Source: Syngnathus acus
Taxonomy: Eukaryota > Chordata > Actinopteri > Syngnathiformes > Syngnathidae
Length of the DNA: 64,000 bases
Direction of reading: 5' to 3'
Assembly (NCBI RefSeq): GCF_901709675.1
Contig: NC_051089.1
Location: forward strand, 21,181,508 to 21,245,507
The translations under genes were made by a program, and so were the position numbers. The stretch's first letter is position 1. Each line of letters starts with the position of its first letter. Below the pieces are notes generated by a model. The model ran no database searches. It saw only the letters and a program-made list of their open reading frames with translations, and was not told the origin of the DNA. Below are positions 34,484-46,695 of this stretch, in pieces.

Positions 34484-35732
34484 CCGTATTTTTCGAACTA
34501 TAAGTCGCTCCGGAGTATTATAGTACAAGTCGCACCAGCCATAAAATGCATAATAAAGAAAAGAAACATATATAAGTCGCATCGGAATATGAGTCGCATT
34601 TTTTGGGGGACCTTTTTTTGACAAAATACAACACCAAGAACAAACATCAATAGGTAAGAACAAGCTAAATGATACGATTTGCTAATGTTACATAAACACA
34701 AACGAGGAACTGAGACCGTGCCTGACTTCTTCTTCTTTCGTGTAACGTCAGATGTCCAACTCGGTGTCGCGTAGCCATCTGTGTCCGCATCTCTGGCCCT
34801 AGGTCGAAGAGGCTGGCTTCCGAGGGTGGTCCATATAAGGGGCAGATGTTGATTATATGGTCGGCGGTCTGCTCAGGGTCACCACACTCGCATGCCGCAC
34901 TGTCCGCCACGCCCCACGTCTTCATTGATGACCCAAAGCGACCGACCCCAGTCCGTAGGCGGTTCAGCGTGGTCCATTGCCGGCGTGGTAGGTCGTCTCC
35001 TCCGATGGCGCCATCTCCTGGGTCCCAAATGTAGCGGTGGACTCGGGAGGGTCCGGCCGACTCCCACTCCTGCTTCCAAGCTGCTGCCAACCATGCATCT
35101 CTGGAGATGTCCTCAGAGGTGGAGTTGAGCATCTCTTGTGCTGCCTTGTTGTTGACCGTGCCTGACGTAACATATTAACAGTTATTCAAATAACTATAAC
35201 ATAAATAACAAGTTTATCAAACCATCCGTGTCACTCCAAATCATTAAATTCATCGAAATCTTCGTCCTCTGTGTCAAACGCCGCTGCTGACTCCGGAAGT
35301 ACATGCGGCGCTGATGTCGGACTCATCGTCGGTTGTGGTTCCAATTATTCCACAGACCTATATAATTACATATAAATTATATATCAAATAACTATAACAT
35401 AAACAACAATTTTATCGAACCATCCGTATCACTCCAAATCATTAGATCCATTGAAATCTTCGTCCTCCGTATCACTTATAAACAACGCCGCTGCTGACTC
35501 CGGAAGTACATGCGGCGCTGAGGTTAGACTCATTGTCAGTTACAGTTCCACTTATTCCACAGGCCTAGTGCGCCCTAATGCTTTTTAAAGTAAAAATAAC
35601 ATGTGAAGTGATCAACTATACTAGTAAGTAAATAATGTGTTAATAATTTCACATATAAGTCGCTCCTGATTATAAGTCGCACCTCTGGCCAAACTATGAA
35701 AAAGACTGCGACTTATAGTCCGGAAGATACGG
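34484..35732. mobile_element. pogo-type non-autonomous element, copy M3
   Basis: The left end CCGTATTTTTCGAACTATAA and the right end TTATAGTCCGGAAGATACGG are flanked by TA at 34482-34483 and 35733-35734. Two tandem remnants of the transposase tail lie at about 35220-35340 and 35400-35540 on the minus strand (DLE stop-proximal codons, TCACTCCAAATCATTA on the plus strand). It is interrupted by a LINE fragment at 34727-35153 and has no 118-bp array. Confidence 0.85.
34727..35153 (-). mobile_element. LINE 3' fragment with 13-bp target duplication
   Basis: Flanked by GACCGTGCCTGAC at 34714-34726 and 35154-35166. Minus-strand translation gives RRQWTTLNRLRTGVGRFGSS, WGVADSAACECGDPEQTADH and ICPLYGPPSEASLFDLG, a LINE carboxyl-terminal region with a C.C...H...C zinc-knuckle-like pattern. 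The 3' end in sense is ACACGAAAGAAGAAGAAG. It is 5' truncated and inserted after M3 was in place. Confidence 0.9.
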
Positions 35733-35734
35733 TA

Positions 35735-36345
35735 CATATTAAATGCTGCTAAAACTGAAATTTTGTTGTGATTTATTTCTGGTTCTGCTGCCTCTTCTAA
35801 TTACCAAGCTGAACACTGAAGTATTTCGTTCTCTCTCTAAATTGCTTTCTTGGTCTCCTTATATTCATCCCCTCCCCCTCTTGCTATGCTGACGGAGAGC
35901 AACATCGGAATAGAGAAATAGGCGCTGCTTGTATTACTTACCTCATTAATGACGAAACGGTAGCACGCTCTGTAGAATGTGAATGAGGAATGTATTTATT
36001 TTTTCTCTATTCATATCGTATGGGGAAAGAAAACGGGAGGTTGAATGATGGAGGGGCGAATAACCTTGACATAGATGTGGTTGTATTTTTCGTGTGTGTG
36101 TGTGTGTGTGGGGGGGTGCGTGCGTGTGTGAAGGGAGTGTAGTTTATAGAAAATTCTCTAATTAATTCAAGTTGTCTTGCAGAAATAGAGAGTTGGTCCC
36201 TTCACCTTTGCTGTCTTGTAATGCCTCTACATCGCAACATGTCCATACTTCTAGACCTTCTCGTTTATTTAAGAATTAAGTCATGTTTTCAGCACATGAA
36301 CACTAATATACCAAGCTTCTGTGACCTGCTGATTAGCAAATGGGA
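35735..36345. other. Non-coding interval, one short (GT)n tract
   Basis: A GT tract with a G run lies at 36092-36130. The segment 35840-36020 has no repeat character (see findings). No exon was recognised. Confidence 0.55.
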
Positions 36346-37440
36346 AATGAAAGCTTCAAATGAGACACCTTTCAAATTGAAGGCAGGACAGAGTGGATGC
36401 TTAACCAGTCCACAAAACACATGTAGACTGGTTTGGCAAACTCCCATGCACCATCAAGAACCCTGCCGAGGGTGTAGAGCTGCTCCCCTGTTAGACGACC
36501 AGAACGTAAAGCACAGTGCTTCAAGTGAATCTGGGATTCGATCTTCCAACAAACCTCTACAGAAGACCTGAATACACCTTATCAGGAAAGCTGTGGAGTA
36601 TATGATTCCTCTATAATTGGAACACACCCTCTGGTCCCCCTTTTACAAAGAGGTACTATGCCTGATGTTCCAGCGATGTTCTTGCAATGTTGTCAACCAG
36701 ATCTGCCCCACAACATCCAAAGCCTTTAGGAACTCCGGGCGGATCTCATCTACCCCTGGGGCTTCACAACCGAGGAGCTTTTTCACCCTCAGTGACTTCA
36801 ACTCCAGAGATAAGAGAGCCCACCTCAAAGTCCCCAGACTCTGCTTCCACCAAGGAAAGCATGTCAGTGGAATTGAGGAGGTCTTAAAAAGTATTCTCTC
36901 CATCATCGCACTATGTCTGGAGTTGAGATCAGCAGTGCTCCATTAGACTCAGTGTGAATGGCACTGATTTCCTCTCCTGAGATGCTGGATGGTGGTCCAG
37001 CATTTCTTTGAAGCCATCTGGAAGTTGTTTTCCATGTCCTTACCAAACTCTTCCCACACGCAAAATTTTGCCTAGGCGACCGCCAAAAATGCATTCTGCT
37101 TGTCCAGGCGATACCCGTCTGCAGCCTCCGGAGTCCCAGAGGCCAAAAAGACCCAATAGGACTCTTCAGATTGACATTGTCCCTTGGGGTTCAGGGATTA
37201 TGACCAGCACCAATCACCTTTCGGCCACAACTTCAATTGGTCTGACTCAATATTCCCCACTTCTCCCAGGATGTGAGACAAATTCATCCAGAGGTGGGAG
37301 TTGAAACATTTTTTGACAGGGTGTTCCTCCATATGTTCCCACAATACGTTTGGGTCTGCTCAGTCAAACCAGCATCTTCCCTCAACCATTGGAGCCAACA
37401 CACCACCAGGTGGTGATCAGTTGACAGCTATGCCTCTTCC
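36346..37440 (-). pseudogene. Decayed LINE reverse transcriptase
   Basis: The minus strand shows pieces of a fish LINE RT in several frames. PGVDEIRPEFLKALDVVG lies at about 36760-36700, and LYTLGRVLDGAWEF followed by CFVDW at about 36480-36395, the fingers and the first palm motif. Further upstream in sense (37440-36900) only weak similarity remains. The copy has stops and indels throughout and lacks the FADD motif. It is older than the L2 copies in this window; I read it as RTE/Rex-like without certainty. Confidence 0.75.
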
Positions 37441-38060
37441 CTTCACCTGAGATTCCAAAATATCCTTTAAAATTTTAGGTTTTCGCAAAATTCAAAACTT
37501 TCCAGCAAAATTTCACGTTTACATCGTTCCAGTTTGAAATTCACATAATTCAGCTCATTCAAATCACAATGGAGAGAATTGCCAACACTCCCAAGATTAA
37601 CACATTTTAAAAAAAGTTCACATTGTCAGAAAATTTGCGCAAAATTTAGTAAAATTCCCTTCCCCCCCAACTTCTACATTTTTCAACCGATTCAAACTGT
37701 TCCAACTTTAAACTGTTCATCGTATGCCTACTTATTCCAAAACTTCCCAATTACTCAAAATTCAAAATTTTGAAATTTAAAATTTACGCCAAATTTTACA
37801 AAAAAAATTCCCTTCCAATTTCTACATTTCTTGATAGATTCAACCCGTTTCAACTGTAAAATGTTCATTTTCTTTTTTTCCCTTACCGTTTTTCTCCCTT
37901 ATTGTTTTCTCGTTTTTTTGCGCTTATCGTTTTTCTCGCCTACCATTTTTCTCGCCTACCGTTTTTCTCGCCTACCATTTGTCTCACTTACTGTTCTTCT
38001 CGCATATATTTCTCGTTTACCGTTTTTCTCAATATTTTCAGCTCATTCCCAGTCATTGTA
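37441..38060. repeat. Diverged tandem repeats
   Basis: Two related segments lie at 37651-37720 and 37805-37867 (AATTCCCTTCC..., TTTCAAC..., AAACTGTTCA / AAAATGTTCA), about 155 bp apart. They are followed by a roughly 16-bp minisatellite, TTTTTCTCGCCTACCA and variants, over about 37870-38035 (eight to nine imperfect units). Confidence 0.75.
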
Positions 38061-38990
38061 TAACACTTCCTGTCATTTAGTATGATTTGACGTCATTCTT
38101 TAGCATTCCCCAAGTTTTTATTCAGCTTCTTGCCTTCACACGCAATTTTTACAGAAATTGCAACTTATAGTAAGGGTGAATGGTAATAGGTTGAACATAT
38201 GTGTGCCTTTTTTGTGGTCAGTAATTGCTTCTTGTCTCATGCCACAACTGATAACTGTAATTGTTTGATTTGACCTGGCAAACCTTAAGTGTGATGATGC
38301 AAATGTGTAACTGCTAAGGCTTACAAAAGCAACAATTGACCTTTCACTATTAATTGCAGCAAAAAGGCGTGTGTTTGCAAGTTTTACATTTCCTACAAGA
38401 TGAGTCGCTGAGAACCTGACCAGTTATGTATCCTTACCATCATCTGTCTAGTGTACATGTTTACAAAGCCTTGTTACATGAACAAGAGTCTTCTAAAACA
38501 ACCACAGCAGTCCAGTTGCAATCGATTCAATGGACACAGAATTAAATGAACTGGATTAATGAAAATAGAGAATTTACAGGCATTACTATTGTGCAAGCTT
38601 AATTCTAAAGTATATTATTGTAAAACAAATATTAACAATTGCATTTAAGGCAGACAAGGCTAATTGTAGCACTTTTGCATGTGGAAAAACAGAAAACTGA
38701 TTCTCTCATAAACAGATGCGGGAACTGATCCACTTACCTGGCTCACCTAGGATTGCATATGCAAAGGCTAATATTGTTGGGCAGTTCTCTTTCCATGTGC
38801 TGAGATGAGCTCATGCAAATAAATGTATGTCAGTCACATACAACATGACTTATAAACCTGAGACAATGGACAATGGTTGATTTTAAATCTTTAAGTACCA
38901 CATCTGAAAGGCAAATTGTAAGTGTGTGTAACGAAAATGAGAAGGCAAACGAAAATGAGAAGGCACAAAGGCACACATTAGATATTAAAC
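38061..38990. other. Non-coding interval, nothing firmly recognised
   Basis: The part 38700-38860 contains ATGCAAAG and ATGCAAATAAAT, which look like POU/octamer sites (see findings). No exon or transposon end was found. Confidence 0.5.
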
Positions 38991-39015
38991 CAAGACACCT
39001 TTTACATTACAAAAA

Positions 39016-39041
39016 TGTCTCTCTCTCTCTTTCTCTCTCGC

Positions 39042-39092
<51 letters not shown>

Positions 39093-39110
39093 CTCTCTCT
39101 CTCTCTCACT
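39016..39110. repeat. (TC)n tract
   Basis: About 90 bp of TC with CGCT and TTCT interruptions. Confidence 0.96.
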
Positions 39111-39115
39111 CACAC

Positions 39116-39835
39116 ATTCTCTATGTGTGTGTCCAGGTTAATCTTTCCATGTCTGTCTGATCAGTTGCATCCCATCCTTACACCTTCTAACATCTTTATA
39201 ACCCTATCTTATGCCAACCAGTTGCAAGCATCCATGTGCAAGGGACTGTTGCTCAGGTTGTCATTTCACTTCTAAGTGAAGACATGAAAGAGCCCCAAGG
39301 CTGTCCTTTGGCTCAAACACTCCCATCGCAGTTTTCCTATGAGATCCTGTTGGGAAATCAACTTTCAGATATTGAAGCAGTTATCGTGTATGTGGAAATG
39401 AAGAGGTGCATAGGTGCACTGGCATTTAGTATTCTGCTTCGTGCAGACCGACATTGTTTGATTGTCAAGGCTTTGGTGGACATGGATTGTTGTTATTTTA
39501 AGAGATAAATAATAGATAAAGCCATCTTGACATTTTTGGTGTGTCAACAACATAGTCCTCAGATAAACCCAGTGAGTAGGAAATGGTGGATAGCCCAGAC
39601 ACAAATTAGTCAAGCTAGTGGTACTGCATCCAGCATGATCATGCGCAAAATTCATTTTGCGTTCCTTGGCATTGGCGACCATTTACTTTGACTCAGCACT
39701 CAAACATTTGTCAACAATTATTGTATCGTTGTTCATGGACGATAGAATCTCGATCTACAATTGCAGTTTTGCACATTTCCTGGTCATGATGGGTGTTCCT
39801 CGAGGATCTTTTCTGTTTCCGTCTTTATTCATTTA
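39116..39835. other. Non-coding interval, nothing recognised
   Basis: Two frames of 90 and 105 codons on opposite strands overlap here, without a recognisable family or flanking splice sites. Confidence 0.5.
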
Positions 39836-40142
39836 AAGTTAAAGTTAAAGTCCCAATGATCGTCACACACACATCTGGGTGTGGTGAAATTTGTCCTCTG
39901 CATTTAATGCATCCATGTGATTTTGATCCATCCCCTGGGGGAGAGGGGAGCAGTGAGCAGCAGCGGTGCCGCGCTCGGGAATCATTTGGTGATCTAACCC
40001 CCCAATTCCAACCCTTAATGCTGAGTGCCAAGCAGGGAGGCAATGGGTCCCATTTTTATAGTCTTTGGTATGACCCGGCCGGGGTTTGAACCCACAACCT
40101 TCCAGTCTCAGGGCGGACACTCTACCACTAGGCCACTGAGCT
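39836..40142 (-). mobile_element. Full-length tRNA-derived SINE
   Basis: In sense (minus strand) it begins AGCTCAGTGGCCTAGTGGTA, an RNA polymerase III A-box region. It continues to GGTTCAAACCC-like sequence (GGTTTGAACCC on the plus strand at 40082-40092), the B box. The body is shared with the copies at 10162 and 14004, and it ends with ATTGGGACTTTAACTTTAAC. This is the only copy here with its tRNA-like head. The family name is not assigned. Confidence 0.9.
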
Positions 40143-40167
40143 ACTAATTTGCATTATAGATACACTT

Positions 40168-40519
40168 TACTTATTTAGCTATTTTGAGCATTAAAAAGTC
40201 GTAGTAAATATTTTGCCTATAATGTGATAACTTCATTATTTTTCATGTACAATCAATACCTTTAAAAGCTATTGCCACTTGCTGTCGTGCGAAAATGACA
40301 TCACATGTGCTCAGGGCTCAGGTAATGACCAAGCATGACTCATGTGACATTCTTTAGTCATGCTTTGTCCCTAAGCAGATATGGTGTCATTTTCAGTCGA
40401 CAGCAAGTGTCAAAAAGCATTTTTAAAGGTATGGCATGAAGGCATGAAAAAATGAAGTTATCAAATTAATTATAGACAAAAGAGTAACTTTTTACTGCTC
40501 AAAATTGCTAAATAAGTAA
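40168..40519. mobile_element. Palindromic MITE
   Basis: The left arm TTACTTATTTAGCTATTTTG ... CACTTGCTGTCG ... AAAATGACATCA is mirrored by the right arm in reverse complement, ending ATTGCTAAATAAGTAA. The centre lies near 40330-40350. Arms are about 160 bp with scattered mismatches. No clear target duplication was found. Confidence 0.8.
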
Positions 40520-40552
40520 CCCTTTGAAAGTAACATCGATGGCTGTCATCCA

Positions 40553-41777
40553 TTGAGGATTATAGTAACATCTGTCTTAACCACCATAGACCCCTTCCAG
40601 TTTGCGTACCGAGCCAAACGGTCCCCTGAGGATGCCATCTGCTCTGCCCTCCACTCGGCCCTCACCCACCTGGAAAGAAGGGACTCGTACGTGAGATTGC
40701 TGTTTGTGGACTTCAGTTCTGCCTTCAACACCATTGTGCCTCAACGTCTCATCTGCAAACTCAACAAGCTGGGCCTCAGTACCTACCTCTGCAACTGGCT
40801 ACTGGACGTCCTCTGTCGGAGGCCACAGGTGGTACGTGTTGGCGACAAAATCTCCGCCAGCATCACGCTGAGCACAGGGGCCCCCCAAGGCTGCGTGCTC
40901 AGTCTGCTGCTCTTCACCCTGCTGACGCATGACTGCACTGCAACCTACAGCAACAACCGCATAGTGAAGTTTGCTGACGACACGACTCTGGTGGGTCTCA
41001 TCACCAAGGGTGACGAGACTCAATACAGGTTGGAGGTTGACCTTCTGACCACGTGGTGCAGGGACAACAACCTCCTGCTGAACGTCAACAAGACCAAGGA
41101 GATTGTTGTTGACTTCCGGAAGGGTCACACCCAACACCTGCCGCTGACCATCGACGGTGCTGTGGTGGAGAGAGTGAGCAGCACCAGGTTCCTGGGGGTG
41201 CACATCAGTGAGGATCTCTCCTGGTCCACCAACACCGCATCACTGGCGAAGAAGGCCCAGCGCCGCCTGTACTTCCTGCGGAAACTCAGGCGAGCGAGCG
41301 CTCCTCCGGCCGTCATGACTACATTGTACCGTGGCACCATTGAGAGCGTCCTCTCCAGTTGTATCGGTGTTTGGGGTGGTAGCTGCACTGAATACAACAT
41401 GAAGGCCCTGCAGCGCATAGTGAACACGGCTGGTAAGTGCTCCTCCGGCGGTCATGACTACATTCTGCAGTGGCACCATTGAGAGCGTCCTCTCCAGTTG
41501 TGTTGCTGTTTGGGGTGGTAGCTGCACTGACTACAACATGAAGGCCCTGCAGCGCATAGTGAACACGGCTGGTAGGATTATTGGTGCTTCACTCCCCTCC
41601 TTGAAGGACATTTACACCTCCCATCTCACCCGCAAGGCGACCACGATTGTGAGTGATGTAAGTCACCCCGCTCACTCTTTGTTCGATCTTCTGCCCTGTG
41701 GGAAGAGGTACAGGAGCCTGCGCTCCCGCACCACCAGACTCGCCAACAGCTTCGTACTCCAGGCTGTTAGATCCTGA
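40553..41777 (+). pseudogene. L2-type reverse transcriptase, frame broken by a duplication
   Basis: The first frame (40553-41482) shows [31 protein letters not shown] (RT motif A), [18 protein letters not shown] (motif B), [14 protein letters not shown] (motif C with catalytic FADD), [15 protein letters not shown] and [14 protein letters not shown]. It then reads into the repeated segment and ends. The second frame (41454-41777) starts in the second copy of the duplicated segment and completes the protein with IIGASLPSLKDIY, HPAHSLFDLLPCGKRYRSLR and a stop. The duplication is 139 bp, 46 codons plus one base, so it alone explains the frame break. The copy has no endonuclease. Confidence 0.92.
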
Positions 41778-41840
41778 ACTCTCTCCCCCCTTCTGCGTAG
41801 CGTCCTGTACTTTTGATTGGTTTTTAATACAATGCAGATG
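40553..41840 (+). mobile_element. L2-type LINE, truncated at both ends
   Basis: The 5' end begins inside the RT, and the 3' end lacks the usual AATAAAG tail. It carries a 139-bp internal tandem duplication (41301-41439 and 41440-41578) that breaks the frame. Confidence 0.88.
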
Positions 41841-41855
41841 GTCCAAACAGCGCCA

Positions 41856-43394
<1,539 letters not shown>

Positions 43395-43429
43395 CAAGGG
43401 GTAGTCCGGTGGTCGAATGGTGGCCACAG

Positions 43430-43695
43430 GTGCAGCGCCACTGGAGCCCGGCTGGGTGGCGGCCGCATGTCACGCGCCACTGAAGGCCGGCTGGGTGGTG
43501 GTTGCAGGATCTGCGCCACCGGAACTGGGCCGGGTGGCGACCGCACGTCATGCGCCGCTTGGAGTCCGGCTAGGTGGCGGCCGCAGGATCCGCGCCGTCG
43601 GAACTGGGTCAGGTGGCGGCCGCACAGCTTGTGCCACTGGGGTTCAACTGGGTGGCGTCCTGCGCCGCTTGGAGCCCAGCTTGGTGGCGAGCATG
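43430..43695. repeat. 39-bp GC-rich minisatellite
   Basis: The core GGGTGGC (or AGGTGGC/TGGTGGC) recurs at 43454, 43493, 43532, 43572, 43611, 43650 and about 43682, i.e. every 39-40 bp. The unit resembles CCGGCTGGGTGGCGGCCGCA plus GTCATGCGCC. The 39-bp period keeps frames open on the plus strand (112 and 120 codons), which I read as artefact. CpG density is high compared with the surrounding intron. Confidence 0.88.
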
Positions 43696-43764
43696 CGACA
43701 GTTAGTTACGGGAGCCGGTAACAATTTGGTAGCTGAAGTGGTTGGTGTCTTCTGTCAGGGAATG

Positions 43765-44140
43765 AGTGGAGCAGGGTGACCAAATGCAGCTTGGACCAGG
43801 TTTTATTGAAGGGAAGTGGGGAACATGAACAAAGACACAGGCGGGAAAGAGGCTCACGGACAGCAGGCAGGAAACAGAATTCCACTCGGACCAGGAACAG
43901 ATTCGGACAGGATCTGACCGTGAGCCTCCACATGAGACCGAAGTGAATTAGACGAGCAATACAAGAACACCCGGCGCAGACGGGAAGCAACAGTAGACAC
44001 CGACAGGGAGAAATACATGGGCAGGGTTTAAGTACACGGGGTAACAAGAGGGAACAGGTGTCATTACGGTGACATTGGCGGCTGAGCGAGCGTCCTGTGG
44101 CAGAGATGGAGGAATCTGCATATAGGTCAAACTGTCACAC
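43765..44140. repeat. Unclassified dispersed repeat-like segment
   Basis: Contains TTTTATTGAAGGGAAGTGGG, then GACA/GGACAGG-rich sequence and GGTAACAAGAGGGAACAGGT. It is similar in order to 16790-17090 (TTTATTGGAGAACTC, GGTAACAAGAGGCAGGTG). No frame or terminal repeat was identified. Confidence 0.45.
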
Positions 44141-44159
44141 ACTCTAAAAGGAATAAGGA

Positions 44160-44205
44160 AAATGAATGAATAATGAATGAATGAATGAATGAATGAATGA
44201 CCTTT
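44160..44205. repeat. (GAAT)n microsatellite
   Basis: About nine GAAT units with minor variation, just left of the nested transposon stack. Confidence 0.93.
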
Positions 44206-44365
44206 ATCCTGGTGTATATATAGACCATAGGTGTCAAACTCTGGCCAAATTTGGCCCGCAGTGTAATTATATTTGGCCCGCGAGGCAATTTCAAATTAAT
44301 ATTAGAGCTGGCCCGCCGGTATTATACGGCGGCAGCGCTGTAACACCGCATTCATCGCTTGTATA

Positions 44366-45111
44366 GGGTGTTTCATAAAGTACGCAGTTTTTAAAAATGC
44401 AATAAATCAGCCAAAATCGATGCAAAATTCAAAATTTTTATTTAATTTCATTCAACATATACTTCAAATTAATAATGAAAAATGATATCGAGCATATGTC
44501 CACCTCCACTTTCTCTGCAGGCAGTCATCCGATCGTTGAAATTAACGATAACTCTTTTGCAGACGTCCCTGTCGATTTCGCCGATTACCCATTGAATTTC
44601 CATCTTCAGTTCGGTAATCGTTTGAGGTTTGTTCACGTAAACTTGTGACTTCACATATCCCCATAAAAAGAAGTCACAAGGTGTGAGGTCACATGACCTC
44701 GGAGGCCATTCTTGGTCGCCGCCGCTAAGTGAGATCAGACGCTCAGGGAGATCAGACGCTCAGGGAATTACGGTTTCGACCGGGCGATTTTCTGGTTGCA
44801 ACTGACCCAGATTCTTCGAATTTCTGTACCAACCTCGAAACTGTTGTTGCGGTCGGGGCATTGTCACGTCCAAAGATCGCGCGAAGTTTACGGACAGTCT
44901 CTGCGTAGCACTCCCCGTTTTTGTAATGAGTTTTCACAATAAGAATGCGTTGCTCGATACTGAACCGCTCCATGGCTACAAAATGGAAAAACGACAAATG
45001 GTCTTCTAATCGGAGTGATAATAGATAACGAAAATGATAGGAACAGTGCTGACAATCTTCAAACAAAAAAATCCCACGCAATTAAAAAACTGCGTACTTT
45101 ATGAAACACCC
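44366..45111 (-). mobile_element. mariner-like element with arthropod-style transposase relic
   Basis: Terminal inverted repeats of about 28 bp start GGGTGTTTCATAAAGTACGC at both ends, with TATA at 44362-44365 and 45112-45115 on either side. This fits a TA (or TATA) target. The interior (746 bp) is a deletion derivative of a transposase on the minus strand. Near the deletion junction a 17-bp segment (GATCAGACGCTCAGG) is repeated in tandem at 44731-44764. Confidence 0.9.
44469..44974 (-). pseudogene. mariner-like transposase, internally deleted
   Basis: From an ATG at 44974 downward the minus strand reads MERFSIEQRILIVKTHYKNG, ETVRKLRAIFGRDNAP, TVSRLVQKFEESGSV, a helix-turn-helix N-terminus of the DUF4817 type. 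After RNRNS the frame breaks. Another frame (from about 44760) gives EWPPRSCDLTPCDFFLWGYV with the last catalytic Asp region, then VYVNKPQTITELKMEI and a stop at 44469. The first two catalytic Asp residues are deleted. From memory this N-terminal domain with the DLTP.DFFLWGYVK signature is mostly known from insects and other arthropods. The relic cannot be active. Confidence 0.85.
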
Positions 45112-45200
45112 TATACTACAAATCCCATAATGCTCTGCTGTTGCTTTGACGCCCATACGTCCGTTCATGACACCGCCTCATGCCCATATAAGTAGAATCC

Positions 45201-45947
45201 GTGTTCATTTTTTCCCAGAATGCACCTGAAATTTTCAAGATGGCGCTGCCTAGATTCGATACTATTGGCTATTCAGAATACACAGATGTGCCGTATCACA
45301 CAGAGGTGAGATGGCTAAGCCGCGGAAAAGTGCTGAACAGATTTTTCGAAATGCGTGAAGAAATATGCCAGTTTCTGGAAAGCAAAGGGAAGGACACAGC
45401 AGAGCTCCGGGAGCAAAAGTTTCTGTGTGAGCTTCTGTGTGACATCTCAAGCCACCTCGATGTGCTGAACCTGCAGCTGCAGGGGCGGGGACGCATCATC
45501 ACATATATGTATGCGTCAGTAAGAGCTTTTAAAATGAAGATGTGCCTGTGGGAGAATCAGATGCGACAAGCAAACTTTGGCCATTTCCCCTGCTGCCAAA
45601 CCATAAAAACGCAGATCTCTATCGCCGTGTGCGCACAGTTTGCTGAAAAACTCAGTGCGCTCAGCGCTGAGTTTAGCCGGCGGTTTGGCGACTTTGATGT
45701 CCAGAAACTTAGATTTGAACTGCTTAGTAATCCCTTCGCAGTTGATGTGGAAAAAGCACCAACCAACCTCCAAATGGAGCTGATTGAACTCCAGTGTGAT
45801 GAAACGCTGAAGTCAAAGTTTGATGCTGTTGGGGCCGCACAGTTTCCACAGTTCATCCCTGACACGATGCCTCAGCTTCGCACTGAAGTTGCTCAATTGC
45901 TCTCCATGTTTGGTAGCACTTACCTACGTGCTTTTTTTCCTCAATGA
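45201..45947 (+). pseudogene. hAT transposase relic (GTF2IRD2-like family), C-terminal part
   Basis: Plus-strand frame of 248 codons. It shows YHTEVRWLSRGKVLNRFFEM, LCDISSHLDVLNLQLQGRG, FAEKLSALSAEFSRRFGDF and, at its end, AQLLSMFGSTY, the start of the hAT dimerisation region. The N-terminal zinc finger and catalytic DDE half are absent. After GSTY the frame is lost, but RRLTDEHL can be read in another frame near 45965, so the tail is broken rather than missing. It is closely similar in plan to the fuller hAT transposase at 60337-62205, from a separate subfamily. Confidence 0.87.
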
Positions 45948-46309
45948 AGATGACGAAAACTTCTCACAGGAGACGTCTGACTGACGAACACCTTTGTTCG
46001 ATAATGACGGTTTCCTCAACTCAAACCCTAAGCCCCGATTGATGCATTGATGAACTGGCATCCAAGAAAAGATGCCAGGTATCTGGCTTGGCCGCATCAG
46101 AGTAGATCAGTGTGTCGCAAAATGAGCAGTAAATACATTTTCTATGCACTTTTTCTTGCTACTCCAAGGCCTGAATGGTTGATTTATTTTATTTTCAAAT
46201 TTATTAGCCTGTATAAGAAGCTAATTTTGACATTTACCTCAGAAGGCTGCAAACAGAAAGGAGGCATTCAATTTTTATTTAAATTTTATTTAATATGCCA
46301 TTGATATGT

Positions 46310-46375
46310 TTTATTATTATTATTATTATTACTATTATTACTATTATTGTTATTATTAGTATTATTCGTGTTATT
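46310..46375. repeat. (TTA)n-like tract
   Basis: TTA repeats with CTA, TTG and TTC interruptions inside the hAT element. Confidence 0.9.
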
Positions 46376-46695
46376 ATCAACTTGATTTTGCACGCCTGCA
46401 CTTTTAAGTTATATAAGCCTTGCTTGTTCAATATTCATTGTAAAATCAAAACTTGTTTGACTTAGACTTAGACTTAGACAAACTTTATTGTCATTTTGTC
46501 AACACTAGGTGTGTACAAAACGAAAGTTCGTTGCATACGGCTTTCAACAATGTAGTGGTATTTCGGCTGGTTAAAAAGTGACATTCTATATAAAAATATG
46601 AAATAAGATAATTATAAAGTACAAAGTGCAGCAGTGATAAAGTATGTAAACAGTGCAGGAGACAAAAGCAGTATTTACAAGTGTGCAGAGGAATG

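Noticed and set aside
39236-39508. Possible small gene of 90 codons
   Set aside because: No family signature, overlapped by an equally long opposite-strand frame, and no flanking exon signals.
39836-40142. A genuine tRNA gene
   Set aside because: The A- and B-box-like sequences are the head of a SINE; the cloverleaf is not maintained, and the body matches two other SINE copies.
45201-45947. Host GTF2IRD2- or ZBED-like gene
   Set aside because: The frame sits inside a hAT element with its own TIRs and target duplication, lacks the N-terminal half and has a broken C-terminus.
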